Position numbers and translations under genes: made by a program. Source: Candidatus Puniceispirillum sp. (GTDB lineage: Bacteria > Pseudomonadota > Alphaproteobacteria > Puniceispirillales > Puniceispirillaceae). Taken from it: DNA of 10,709 nucleotides. Below, piece by piece: positions 1 to 8,332 of the stretch. A model generated the notes under the pieces. The model searched no databases. It worked only from the letters and a program-made list of their open reading frames with translations, and was not told where the DNA came from. Location of the stretch: contig JADHLR010000045.1 in NCBI GenBank assembly GCA_016780525.1, positions 1-10,709 of the forward strand. The letters run 5' to 3'. Position 1 is the first letter of the stretch, and the number at the start of each line of letters is the position of its first letter.

Positions 1-437
1 TCGGCAAAGCGGACGCCCGTATCATCTTTACCGTCGTCTACACTGTCATCCGCATAAAGATGAATCGATAAATTGGTCTTTGGCAAAAGTTTTTGCAGAC
101 GATCTGGCCATTCGATCAGACAAACCGCATCAATAAAGGCGTCATCAAGCCCGAGCGCCATCGCCTCTTGCGGCGTTTCGATACGGTACAGATCGAGATG
201 CCACAAGGGCGTGCCATCAGCCAGCGCATATTGTTGAACCAGCGTGAATGTCGGGCTTGGCACATCATCTTGCGCCGCATCGACAGCCTGAATAATGGCC
301 CGCGCCAGAACCGATTTACCGGCCCCCAAAGCCCCGCTTAGGGCAATCACATCGCCGGCCCACAACCGCCCTGCCAGCAACCCGCCGAAACGCTGGGTCG
401 CCTGCAAATCTGAAAACTCTAAGCGGATAACCGGCAT
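1..437 (-). CDS. tsaE: TsaE, tRNA t6A-modification ATPase (3'-truncated by window edge)
   Basis: TsaE is the P-loop ATPase that works with TsaB and TsaD to make the t6A modification at position 37 of ANN-decoding tRNAs in the cytoplasm. I translated the frame by hand: it starts at ATG 437-435 and stays open to base 1, giving about 145 residues, so probably only a short C-terminal piece is missing (the family is about 150-160 residues). Visible motifs are Walker A GALGAGKS (35-42), SPTF (61-64), HLDLYR (80-85) and IEWP (108-111), in the spacing of E. coli TsaE. The start lies 5 bp after the ahcY stop, and its Shine-Dalgarno AAGG overlaps that stop codon, so the two genes are almost certainly co-transcribed and perhaps translationally coupled. 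Identification is firm; the true C-terminus cannot be seen. Confidence 0.93.
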   Translation of the reverse strand, partial: MPVIRLEFSDLQATQRFGGLLAGRLWAGDVIALSGALGAGKSVLARAIIQAVDAAQDDVPSPTFTLVQQYALADGTPLWHLDLYRIETPQEAMALGLDDAFIDAVCLIEWPDRLQKLLPKTNLSIHLYADDSVDDGKDDTGVRFA

Positions 438-442
438 CGGCC

Positions 443-1837
443 TTAATAACGATATTGTTCGCTTTTGAACGGGCCTTGTTGCTCTACACCAATATAGTCA
501 GCCTGATCCGGACGCAATTGCGACAAAGTCGCGCCAACCTTGGCAAGATGCAATGCCGCCACTTTTTCATCAAGATGACGCGGCAATGTATAGACTTTGT
601 TTTCGTATGACGTGCCTTTTGTCCATAATTCGATCTGCGCCAGCACCTGATTGGTAAAGGATGCCGACATCACAAATGACGGGTGCCCGGTGGCGCAGCC
701 AAGATTAACCAGCCGGCCTTTTGCCAACAGGATCATGCGTTTGCCATCCGGGAATTCGACTTCGTCTACCTGTGGTTTGACTTCCGACCAATTATAGTTA
801 TTCAGTGCCGATACCTGAATTTCATTATCGAAATGGCCGATATTACACACAATCGCCCGGTCTTTCATATCACGCATATGGTCAATGGTGATGACATCCC
901 GGTTGCCGGTAGCGGTGACAAAGATATCGGCTTTTGGTGCGGCCTGTTCCATGGTGACGACTTCATAGCCTTCCATCGCTGCCTGCAAGGCGCAAATCGG
1001 GTCAACCTCGGTCACCATAACCCGGGCGCCGCCCTGACGCAGCGATGCTGCCGAGCCTTTACCCACGTCACCATAGCCAGCCACCACAGCAACTTTGCCA
1101 GCCAGCATCACATCAGTGGCGCGACGAATGCCGTCAACCAGTGACTCGCGACATCCATACAGATTGTCAAATTTTGATTTTGTGACCGAGTCATTCACAT
1201 TGATTGCCGGGAATGGCAACCCACCGGTTTCGGCAAGCTGATAGAGACGCAATACGCCAGTGGTGGTTTCTTCGGACACACCTTTGAGCGCATCACGCTG
1301 CTTGGTGAACCAACCCGGGCTGCGCGCCAGACGCTGATGAATTTGAGCTTTTAAAAACTCTTCTTCTTCCGAGCTTGGTGTTGCCAGAACATCTTCGCCA
1401 GCCTCGGCGCGTGCGCCAAGCAGGATATACATTGTAGCATCGCCGCCATCATCAAGGATCAGGTTCGCCGTGCTGCCATTCGGCCAGTCAAAAATACGAT
1501 CAACATATTCCCAATATTCGGCCAGGGTCTCGCCTTTTTTTGCAAACACCGGCACGCCAGATGCGGCAATCGCAGCGGCGGCGTGATCCTGCGTTGAAAA
1601 AATGTTACAGGATGACCAGCGCACATCCGCACCAAGCGCCACGAGTGTTTCGATCAATACAGCGGTTTGTACCGTCATATGCAGACAGCCGGCTATCCGC
1701 GCCCCTTTGAGCGGCTTTTCCACAGCAAATTCATCACGCAGCGCCATCAGGCCCGGCATTTCGGTTTCGGCAATCGACAGTTCCTTACGACCCCAATCAG
1801 CCAGCGCAATGTCAGTCACGAGATAATCATCTGCCAT
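443..1837 (-). CDS. ahcY: Adenosylhomocysteinase (S-adenosyl-L-homocysteine hydrolase)
   Basis: AhcY is a cytoplasmic NAD-dependent enzyme that splits S-adenosylhomocysteine into adenosine and homocysteine, removing the product inhibitor of methyltransferases. The 464-residue product is full length for the bacterial form, which carries an extra segment of about 40 residues seen here near 151-190. Aligning by eye with the human enzyme gives substrate and catalytic residues H53, D129/D130, E189/E190, K220, D224 and C229. The NAD-binding glycine motif GYGDVGKG is at 254-261. The C-terminal KSEQYRY carries the lysine and tyrosine that reach into the neighbouring subunit's NAD site. The start is supported by AGGA about 8 bp upstream of ATG 1837. 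A 100-bp gap separates it from rapZ upstream and tsaE follows directly. I recognised no SAH riboswitch in its leader. Confidence 0.97.
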   Translation of the reverse strand: MADDYLVTDIALADWGRKELSIAETEMPGLMALRDEFAVEKPLKGARIAGCLHMTVQTAVLIETLVALGADVRWSSCNIFSTQDHAAAAIAASGVPVFAKKGETLAEYWEYVDRIFDWPNGSTANLILDDGGDATMYILLGARAEAGEDVLATPSSEEEEFLKAQIHQRLARSPGWFTKQRDALKGVSEETTTGVLRLYQLAETGGLPFPAINVNDSVTKSKFDNLYGCRESLVDGIRRATDVMLAGKVAVVAGYGDVGKGSAASLRQGGARVMVTEVDPICALQAAMEGYEVVTMEQAAPKADIFVTATGNRDVITIDHMRDMKDRAIVCNIGHFDNEIQVSALNNYNWSEVKPQVDEVEFPDGKRMILLAKGRLVNLGCATGHPSFVMSASFTNQVLAQIELWTKGTSYENKVYTLPRHLDEKVAALHLAKVGATLSQLRPDQADYIGVEQQGPFKSEQYRY

Positions 1838-1863
1838 GAATTTTTCCTATATTGTTCAACATC

Positions 1864-1891
1864 AATGTAACATTCGACGCACTGATAGCAA
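1864..1891 (-). promoter_or_regulatory. Weak candidate promoter with overlapping palindrome upstream of ahcY
   Basis: Read on the minus strand, TTGCTA (1891-1886) and TACATT (1869-1864) are separated by 16 bp, each matching four of six consensus bases. The -10 box overlaps AATGTAACATT (1864-1874), an inverted repeat with 5-bp arms around one central base, which could be an operator. The evidence is weak: rapZ readthrough could equally supply ahcY transcripts. Confidence 0.2.
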
Positions 1892-1937
1892 ATAAGCCCG
1901 AAAATGGAAAGCATTACCACAAAAAGCCATAAAACCA

Positions 1938-2831
1938 TTACGCCCGGTCGGGCTGATCCTCGGCCGCTAACTCGCGGTGCGTCACCGTCACCGGATGCCC
2001 CTGATCGGCGATCCAGTCGGCAATTTGCTGCGCCCCCCAGACCGACCTGTGACGCCCCCCGGTGCAGCCAAACCCGATGGTCACCTGTGGCCGTCCCTCT
2101 TGCCGCATACGCTCTAATGTTGCGGACAATATGGTTTTGATATGTTGTAGCACATCTGCGGCGACAGGATCTGCCGCAATAAAATCGGCAACTTGCGGAT
2201 GCAGCCCGGTATGGGCGCGCAGCTGATCATCCCAATGCGGGTTTTTGGCAAACCGCATATCGAAAATCTGATCGGCCGATTCCGGCAGACCAAAGCGGTA
2301 GGAAAAAGACACAATCATGACCGGCATCGGTGTATCAGCCGCAACACCCAATTGCTCCAACAGCAACCGCCGCATATCGACCGGTGCCATGCCGGTTGAA
2401 TCAATATGCACATCGGCTACAGCCTCGATACCGTCCATGCGCTGCATATCAGCCAAAATAGCTGCCTCAAGCGACAGCTCCGCCGCCAGCGGGTGCTGCC
2501 GCCTGGTGGCGTTATAGCGCCGCATTAAATCAAGATGCGTTGCCGTGACAAACACCATCTTGAAGCGGCTGCCTAGCCGTTTCCGCAAATTACGCGTCAA
2601 TGTGTCCAGCGCTGATTTGGAAAATCCGCTGGTCCGCGCGTCAAGGCCAATGGCGATACGCCGCCCGGCGGTTTCGACCTCCAGCGCAATCAGCGGATCG
2701 ACAAGCGCCAATGGCAAATTATCAATCGCCGCAAACCCATGATCTTCGAGAATTTTCAAAGCGGTTGAGTGACCGCCGCCGGACACCCCGGTCACCAGTA
2801 CCAATCTAATATGATGATGATCATCCTGCAT
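1938..2831 (-). CDS. rapZ: RapZ-family RNase adapter / nucleotide-binding protein with altered P-loop
   Basis: In E. coli, RapZ binds the small RNA GlmZ and delivers it to RNase E, controlling glucosamine-6-phosphate synthase; its role in Alphaproteobacteria is less clear. The 297-residue product is close to the family's usual length of about 285-300. The N-terminal P-loop domain holds GVSGGGHS at 15-22, followed by the family stretch ILEDHGF...IDNLPL (27-41). The C-terminal domain has FSYRFGLPESAD (176-187), FDMRF..NPHWDDQLR (190-204) and CTGGRHRS (256-263), all close to the E. coli sequence. The odd feature is His21 where Walker A normally has Lys (Arg in some alphaproteobacterial members). 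The start ATG 2831 has only a poor Shine-Dalgarno (GGCGG), but no better start is visible before the conserved region. It lies between chvG and ahcY, a known alphaproteobacterial order. Confidence 0.92.
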   Translation of the reverse strand: MQDDHHHIRLVLVTGVSGGGHSTALKILEDHGFAAIDNLPLALVDPLIALEVETAGRRIAIGLDARTSGFSKSALDTLTRNLRKRLGSRFKMVFVTATHLDLMRRYNATRRQHPLAAELSLEAAILADMQRMDGIEAVADVHIDSTGMAPVDMRRLLLEQLGVAADTPMPVMIVSFSYRFGLPESADQIFDMRFAKNPHWDDQLRAHTGLHPQVADFIAADPVAADVLQHIKTILSATLERMRQEGRPQVTIGFGCTGGRHRSVWGAQQIADWIADQGHPVTVTHRELAAEDQPDRA

Positions 2832-2855
2832 ACCGCCAGTCTATCGGAAATTGAA

Positions 2856-2879
2856 CGCAAAAAAAATCACTGTTTTGCG
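2856..2879. repeat. Small inverted repeat in the chvG-rapZ gap
   Basis: CGCAAAA (2856-2862) and TTTTGCG (2873-2879) form a 7-bp stem with a 10-nt loop in the 84-bp gap between chvG and rapZ. It is not GC-rich and no U-run follows on the minus-strand transcript, so a classic terminator is unlikely. It may be a weak attenuator or mRNA-end structure, or chance. Nothing resembling an hprK remnant is visible in this gap. Confidence 0.25.
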
Positions 2880-2915
2880 GCATGATGCGATGCTGATAAC
2901 CAAGCCAGATTTAGT

Positions 2916-4517
2916 TTAGGCAAGCGGCAATGTCAGGGTAAAACAAGCACCACCAGACGCGCGGTTGCTGGCCACAAGACTGCCATCATGGCCCTCGATA
3001 ATTTGTCTGGCGATGGACAGACCAAGGCCGGAATGATCGCCGAAAGATTCGCCTTTTGGCCGTTCGGAATAAAACCGCTGAAATACCGTATCCAGACGGT
3101 TTTCCGGAATCCCCGGCCCCTCATCCATAATATGCAGGACAGCCTGGGATGGTTTTTGGGAGATACCAAGTTCAAACGTAATGTCGCTGCCCTTTGGGCT
3201 GAATGAGGCGGCATTGCTCAGAAGATTATCCAGAACCTGCACAATCCGGCCGTCCTGACCCCGCACCATGACAGGCTGTTCAGCTTTGGCAAACAGCAGT
3301 GTCTGATCGGCAAAACTGGGCTGCCGCAGTTGGATAAAATTATCCAGCAATTCGACAAAATCAAATGCTTCGCCATCGCGGCCAATGATTTCAGTATCAA
3401 CCCGGCTTGCCTGCGAAATATCACTGATCAGCCGGTCAAGACGGCCAACATCCTGCAAGATCACATTCATCAGCTTTTGTTGTTGTGCCGGGTCTTTGAT
3501 CAGGCTGATGGTTTCGGCGGCGCTGCGCAACGACGATAACGGGTTTTTGATTTCATGTGCCACATCGGCAGCGAATGCCGCGGTGGCCTGAACCCGTTGC
3601 TGTAACTCGTCGGTCATCGCCAGCAGCGAATCCGACAAATGCCCGATCTCATCATTGCGGTGCGGCAATTGTTGCAACCGGCGCGACATGTCACCACTGC
3701 GCCGCAGCTGGTCAGCCGCTTTCGCAAGCCGGCCAATCGGCCGGGTGATCGACCGCGCCAGATACAGGCTCAGACAAATCGTTACGATCAGCACAAACAG
3801 AAAAAGCTGTAAAAACGCGATATTCACATCTGCCAGTTCGCGTTCTATTTTACCGCCGCTAATCGATACCAACAGCGCCCCGCGCACCAGTCGCAAATCC
3901 TGTATCGGCACCGCCACCGACAGCACCAGCTCGCCGCTTGCATCCAGCCGCAGCGCGCGTCTTGGTTCGCCAGACAAAGCCGACAGAACTTCGACATAAT
4001 GATCAGCATGCTGGCGCCGCCGTTCAACATAGAGCGGCAAATCATCGGCCGGGCTGAAAAATGATGATGCCGCATTCATCGCGTTATTCAGATGCATGCG
4101 GGTGTGGCCAATCCATGATCTGTGTTTGCGGCGTTTGACATCAACCGGAATGCGCAGCCGGCCTTGCCGCGCCGTATCTGCCAGCAACAGACCATTTGGC
4201 TGAAACACGCGCGCCCGCAATGAACTGCCAAGCCCGACAAGCGGCAGCAAATGTGTCATCGTTTCCGCCGACAAACGTCGCCGCGCAAACTGGCTGTCGC
4301 GTTCCGCCTCGGCCAATGCCAGTGAGCGGGCAAGGGTAAAACCCTGACGTTCAAGCGCGATGAATTCTGACTGGATTAACGTTGTGCGATATTGATCAAT
4401 CGACAGCAGCCCGACCAGAAACACCGACAGCGGAAACACCATAATCGCCATGATACGCGCCGTCAGGCGACTCATGCGAAATGGTGCCAGTACCAGCGCT
4501 GCCGTCCGGCGCAGCAT
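2916..4517 (-). CDS. chvG: ChvG-type membrane sensor histidine kinase
   Basis: ChvG (ExoS in Sinorhizobium) is an inner-membrane sensor kinase that phosphorylates ChvI in response to acid or envelope stress. The 533-residue protein has a transmembrane helix at about 21-40, a periplasmic sensing region of about 190 residues, a second helix at about 233-254 and a HAMP domain to about 307. The DHp helix FAADVAHEIKNPL carries phospho-acceptor His321. The ATPase domain shows the N-box NLLSNA (431-436), DEGPGIP (465-471) and GLGL (497-500). It is somewhat shorter than rhizobial ChvG (about 590). The chvI gene lies 66 bp upstream. ATG 4517 has almost no Shine-Dalgarno next to it, while a strong one (TAAAGGGAG, 4567-4559) sits about 40 nt upstream, so the start is less certain than the identity. 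By family knowledge the periplasmic partner is ExoR, which is not encoded here. Confidence 0.9.
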   Translation of the reverse strand: MLRRTAALVLAPFRMSRLTARIMAIMVFPLSVFLVGLLSIDQYRTTLIQSEFIALERQGFTLARSLALAEAERDSQFARRRLSAETMTHLLPLVGLGSSLRARVFQPNGLLLADTARQGRLRIPVDVKRRKHRSWIGHTRMHLNNAMNAASSFFSPADDLPLYVERRRQHADHYVEVLSALSGEPRRALRLDASGELVLSVAVPIQDLRLVRGALLVSISGGKIERELADVNIAFLQLFLFVLIVTICLSLYLARSITRPIGRLAKAADQLRRSGDMSRRLQQLPHRNDEIGHLSDSLLAMTDELQQRVQATAAFAADVAHEIKNPLSSLRSAAETISLIKDPAQQQKLMNVILQDVGRLDRLISDISQASRVDTEIIGRDGEAFDFVELLDNFIQLRQPSFADQTLLFAKAEQPVMVRGQDGRIVQVLDNLLSNAASFSPKGSDITFELGISQKPSQAVLHIMDEGPGIPENRLDTVFQRFYSERPKGESFGDHSGLGLSIARQIIEGHDGSLVASNRASGGACFTLTLPLA

Positions 4518-4583
4518 CTTACCGATTGATTGAACGAACCCTGTGGCGATGATCCAAGCTCCCTTTACGCGTCAGCCGAGCCA

Positions 4584-5276
4584 TCAGTTTGCTTTATATT
4601 TATAGCCGATACCATAGAGTGTTTCGATCTGGTCAAATTCCGTGTCATGGGCGCGCATTTTCCGCCGCAGCCGTTTGATATGGCTGTCAATCGTGCGGTC
4701 ATCCAGAAAAATGCTCTCGCCATAGGCAGCATCCATCAGCTGGTCACGGTTTTTCACCATGCCGGGGCGCGACGCCAACGCCTGCAAGATCAGAAATTCG
4801 GTGACCGTCAATTTCACCTCAACATCTTTCCAGCTGCATAAATGCCGATCCGAATCCATCAATAAATGGCCTTGCCGGATAATATTTGGGCCGGTTGTTG
4901 TCATCACATTATCGCTGGCACGCCGCAATACAGCGCGGATTCGCGCCAACAACAAACGTTGCGAGAACGGCTTGGTGATATAGTCGTCAGCCCCCATGCC
5001 AAGGCCAAGCGCCTCGTCCAGCTCGTCATCTTTACTGGTCAGAAAAATCACCGGCATCTGCGAATGATTGCGGATTTTCTGCAGCAGTTCGATGCCATCC
5101 ATACGCGGCATCTTGATATCCAGCACCGCCAAATCAACCTGCCGCCGGGATAGTCCGGCCAGCGCCGTTTCGCCGTCATTATAGCTGTCCACCTCAAAAC
5201 CTTCAGATTCCAGTGCCAGCGCGACTGAGGTTAGAATATTCTGGTCATCATCAACCAACGCGATACGATCTGCCAT
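4584..5276 (-). CDS. chvI: ChvI-like OmpR/PhoB-family response regulator
   Basis: This is the DNA-binding partner of the ChvG kinase encoded 66 bp downstream. The 230-residue product has a receiver domain at about 1-120 with the acidic pocket D9-D11, phospho-acceptor D53 in VLDIKMPRMDG, T80 and K102 (TKPF). A winged-helix domain (about 130-230) ends in the recognition-helix region DDRTIDSHIKRLRRKM and the wing GIGYKYK. The length and the receiver sequence are typical of alphaproteobacterial ChvI, which controls envelope, exopolysaccharide and acid-response genes. The start is well supported by GGGAG about 8 bp upstream of ATG 5276. The 162-bp gap behind it, after polA, leaves room for an independent promoter, but I could not identify convincing -35/-10 boxes there. 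Confidence 0.93.
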   Translation of the reverse strand: MADRIALVDDDQNILTSVALALESEGFEVDSYNDGETALAGLSRRQVDLAVLDIKMPRMDGIELLQKIRNHSQMPVIFLTSKDDELDEALGLGMGADDYITKPFSQRLLLARIRAVLRRASDNVMTTTGPNIIRQGHLLMDSDRHLCSWKDVEVKLTVTEFLILQALASRPGMVKNRDQLMDAAYGESIFLDDRTIDSHIKRLRRKMRAHDTEFDQIETLYGIGYKYKAN

Positions 5277-5438
5277 ATTTGATCTCCCACTGCCAAAAAA
5301 ATGCGGTCACACGGCACCATCAGCACAGCCAGACAGGCTTTTGGGTGCCCGCGCGACAGCATTTACATGCTCTTCTAAATGAACACCAATCAAGGCGAAT
5401 ATAGGGCAGAATAACGCCAATAAAGACAAATTTCTGCC
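5277..5438. other. Intergenic region between polA and chvI
   Basis: This 162-bp gap holds the strong chvI Shine-Dalgarno (GGGAG) next to base 5277. It also has two small inverted repeats: GGCAGAA (5405-5411) with TTCTGCC (5432-5438), just after the polA stop on the minus strand with a 20-nt loop, and AGCAT/ATGCT around 5359-5372. The first could be a weak polA 3' structure but lacks a U-run. A TATATT box occurs on the minus strand near 5400 without a matching -35. Confidence 0.4.
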
Positions 5439-8321
5439 TTAATGCGCTTCCGCCCAGCTGTCAGCGATGCCCGCTTCGGCAATCAGCGGCACCGCCAGAC
5501 TCAAAACCGGTTCGCCAGCCCGCTCCATCACGCCGGTAATCAGCTTCACCGCTGCCTCGGCCGACTCTTCAGGCACTTCAAAAATCAATTCATCATGCAC
5601 CTGCAACAACATATCCGCCGGAATCGATTGTTCGGCCAATGCCACGGGTAGCTGTATCATGGCGCGTTTGATGATGTCGGCCGCACTGCCCTGAATCGGT
5701 GCGTTGATGGCTTGGCGTTCGGCAAAACCGCGCATCGCCGGATTGCTGGCGGTAAAGCCCGATATATGAATACGCCGGCCAAATAAGGTTTCAACAAACC
5801 CATCTTCACGGGCTTCGGTCTTGGTGCGTTCCATATAGGCTTTGATGTTTGGAAATTTTTCAAAATAGGCATTGATGTAATCGCGCGACTCTGCCTGTGG
5901 GATACCAAGTTGCCGCGCCAGACCAAACGGCGATATGCCATAGATGATACCAAAATTGATCGCCTTGGCACGCCGCCTTGTTTCACTATCAAGCTGGTCA
6001 AGCGGTATGCCAAACACTTCCGATGCGGTGCTGGCATGAATATCCACACCAGATTGAAACGCCGCAATCATGCTGGCCTCTTCAGCCACATGGGCAACCA
6101 GACGCAATTCGATCTGCGAATAGTCGGCCGAAATCAATTTATGCCCGGGGGCTGCAACAAAAGCGGTGCGGATCTGCCGCCCCTCAGCCGTGCGAATGGG
6201 AATATTCTGCACATTCGGATCGGATGACGACAACCGGCCGGTCGACGCCCCCACCATGGAAAATGAGGTATGTACCCGCCCGGTTTCAGGCAGAATTGAT
6301 TCAACAAGCGCATCAGCATAGGTCGATTTTAATTTTGCAATCTGCCGCCATTCGAGCACTTTTGAGGCAATCTCAATACCGTTCGCGGCCAGATCTTCAA
6401 GCACATCGGCGGATGTTGAATAGGCACCGGTTTTCGATTTTTTGCCGCCGGGCAGCCCCATCTTGTCAAATAATATCTCGCCAAGCTGTTTGGGTGAGGC
6501 AATATTAAACTCAGCCCCGGCAAGCGCATGAATCTCGGTTTGATAGCTTGCCATACGGCTGGCAAAATCATTCGACATGCGTGCCAAAATCGCCTGCTGG
6601 ACGATAATGCCGTGGGATTCCATCTGCGCCAGAACCGGGATCAACGGACGTTCCAGGCGCTCATAGACCGATGCCACGCCGGATCCGGCCAACCGTGGTT
6701 TTAACAGCTGCCACAGCCGCAAGGTGATATCCGCATCTTCCGCCGCGTAATCCAGCGCTGCTTCCGGTGCAAGTGACGCAAATGACACCTGTTTTACGCC
6801 CTTGCCGCAGACATCTGCATATTTGATGGTTTGGTGATCCAGCCAATGTGCCGCCAGATGATCCAATGAATGACGCTCGACAATGCCGGTATCTAATACA
6901 TAAGACAGGCACATCGTATCATCCACCGGGGCGAGCCTGATGCCACCATTCCGGGGCCGCAACAACACATGCGCGTCATATTTCAGATTATGCCCGATTT
7001 TCAAAATCGACGGATCTTCAAACACAACGCGCAACAGCGGCATCGCGCTGTCAAACGGAATTTGTTTGACCGGCGCGGCGTCTTCTGCGCCTTCAAAATC
7101 CAGTCCGCTTTGCCCGTTTGTGGTGATCGCTGTGGCACTGCCATGGCGCAGCGGCACATAACAGGCATGCCCCGGTGCCACCGCCATGGCCACGCCAACA
7201 AGATCTGCCGCGGCTGCATTCAAACTGGTCGTTTCGGTGTCTACCGCCAGAAATCCCTGTTTGCTGGCAATATCTAAAAAGGCCTGCAAATCCGCCAGTT
7301 CGGTTATTAACTGATAGCGCGCCTCGACAGCCGGCAGCGGCTGAACGGGGGCGGTATCGCTGGTTCCTGTCGCTGTTTGTTGCGGTGCCGGGCTGGACGC
7401 CATTGAACGCACCGCCGTGCCAGCAACCGGCGCACCGGCGGTGCCATTTTGCGTTGCCGCGCCACCAGCGCCAACCCGCACCAGCAATCGTTTAAATTCC
7501 TGTTGCTGTAGGAATGCAATCAGCCTGTCCATATCACGTGCCGGGGTCTTCAGCGCGTCGAGTTCCAATGGCATCGGCGCATCATCACGCAACAAAACAA
7601 GCTGGCGTGAAATTCGCGCCTGTTCAGCAAAATTCAGCAGATTTTCCCGGCGTTTTGGCTGTTTGATTTCATCTGCACGCGCCAGCAGCGTCTCAAGATC
7701 ACCATAGGTGGTGATCAGTTCAGCTGCGGTTTTAATACCGATTCCCGGCACCCCGGGCACATTGTCTGTTGAGTCCCCGGCAAGCGCCTGTACATCGACA
7801 ACTTTTTCCGGTGGCACGCCAAATCTCTCGATAACCTCGGGCGCACCGATGCGGCGCTGCTTCATCGGGTCGAGCATGGTGACATCGCCCCGCACCAATT
7901 GCATCAGATCCTTGTCTGACGAAACGATGGTGGTGGCCAGCCCGGCCGCCTCGGCCGCCGCTGCATAGGTCGCAATCATGTCATCTGCTTCGAACCCGGC
8001 CAGTTCAACCGCCGGCAACGTCAGTGCGGCTGTGGCTTCACGGACAAGCGCAAATTGCGGCACCAGCTCTTCCGGCGGTTCCGACCGGTTGGCTTTATAA
8101 TCGGGATAAATATCCGAGCGAAAGGTTTTGCGGGCGACATCAAACACCACCGCCACATGATCTGGCTGCATATCATCGATCAGCTTCATCAGCATGGCGG
8201 TAAAGCCATACACCGCATTCACCGGCGTACCATCGCCGCGGGTCATTGGCGGCAGCGCGTGAAACGCCCGAAAAATATAGCCAGACCCATCTACCAGTAA
8301 AAGTTGTTGCTTATCGCGCAT
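5439..8321 (-). CDS. polA: DNA polymerase I
   Basis: Pol I fills gaps in excision repair and removes RNA primers. I prefer the start at ATG 8321 (960 residues) because AGAAGGG lies about 8 bp upstream; an in-frame ATG at 8345 would add eight residues but has only a weak AAGAA. Numbering from 8321, the 5'-nuclease domain covers about 1-285, with LVDGSG near the N-terminus. A low-complexity Ala/Gly/Pro/Thr linker follows (about 285-335). The 3'-5' exonuclease is apparently intact: D361/E363 in VDTETTSL, NLKYD (445-449) and Y525xxxD529. The polymerase domain has motif A DYSQIELR (D733), motif B RRRAKAINFGIIYG (K786, Y794) and motif C QVHDE (H909, D910). All three activities should therefore be functional. 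It follows the zinc-finger gene by 76 bp on the same strand, possibly in one transcript. Confidence 0.96.
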   Translation of the reverse strand: MRDKQQLLLVDGSGYIFRAFHALPPMTRGDGTPVNAVYGFTAMLMKLIDDMQPDHVAVVFDVARKTFRSDIYPDYKANRSEPPEELVPQFALVREATAALTLPAVELAGFEADDMIATYAAAAEAAGLATTIVSSDKDLMQLVRGDVTMLDPMKQRRIGAPEVIERFGVPPEKVVDVQALAGDSTDNVPGVPGIGIKTAAELITTYGDLETLLARADEIKQPKRRENLLNFAEQARISRQLVLLRDDAPMPLELDALKTPARDMDRLIAFLQQQEFKRLLVRVGAGGAATQNGTAGAPVAGTAVRSMASSPAPQQTATGTSDTAPVQPLPAVEARYQLITELADLQAFLDIASKQGFLAVDTETTSLNAAAADLVGVAMAVAPGHACYVPLRHGSATAITTNGQSGLDFEGAEDAAPVKQIPFDSAMPLLRVVFEDPSILKIGHNLKYDAHVLLRPRNGGIRLAPVDDTMCLSYVLDTGIVERHSLDHLAAHWLDHQTIKYADVCGKGVKQVSFASLAPEAALDYAAEDADITLRLWQLLKPRLAGSGVASVYERLERPLIPVLAQMESHGIIVQQAILARMSNDFASRMASYQTEIHALAGAEFNIASPKQLGEILFDKMGLPGGKKSKTGAYSTSADVLEDLAANGIEIASKVLEWRQIAKLKSTYADALVESILPETGRVHTSFSMVGASTGRLSSSDPNVQNIPIRTAEGRQIRTAFVAAPGHKLISADYSQIELRLVAHVAEEASMIAAFQSGVDIHASTASEVFGIPLDQLDSETRRRAKAINFGIIYGISPFGLARQLGIPQAESRDYINAYFEKFPNIKAYMERTKTEAREDGFVETLFGRRIHISGFTASNPAMRGFAERQAINAPIQGSAADIIKRAMIQLPVALAEQSIPADMLLQVHDELIFEVPEESAEAAVKLITGVMERAGEPVLSLAVPLIAEAGIADSWAEAH

Positions 8322-8332
8322 CGCAGGGGCCC

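Noticed and set aside
683..1144. Plus-strand open frame of 153 codons inside ahcY
   Set aside because: It is a shadow of the ahcY frame on the opposite strand, with no family likeness and no ribosome site.
1838..1937. SAH riboswitch upstream of ahcY
   Set aside because: The leader is AT-rich and I could not find the GC-rich pseudoknot elements expected of that class; a covariance-model search would settle it.
5405..5438. Rho-independent terminator after polA
   Set aside because: There is a 7-bp inverted repeat, but the loop is 20 nt and no U-run follows on the minus-strand transcript.
5657..6067. Minus-strand 136-codon open frame inside polA
   Set aside because: It is an out-of-frame reading within the conserved polymerase domain; polA itself is intact there.
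5978..6508. Plus-strand 176-codon open frame opposite polA
   Set aside because: It is a shadow frame rich in Arg, Gln and Pro and lies wholly over the polymerase domain.
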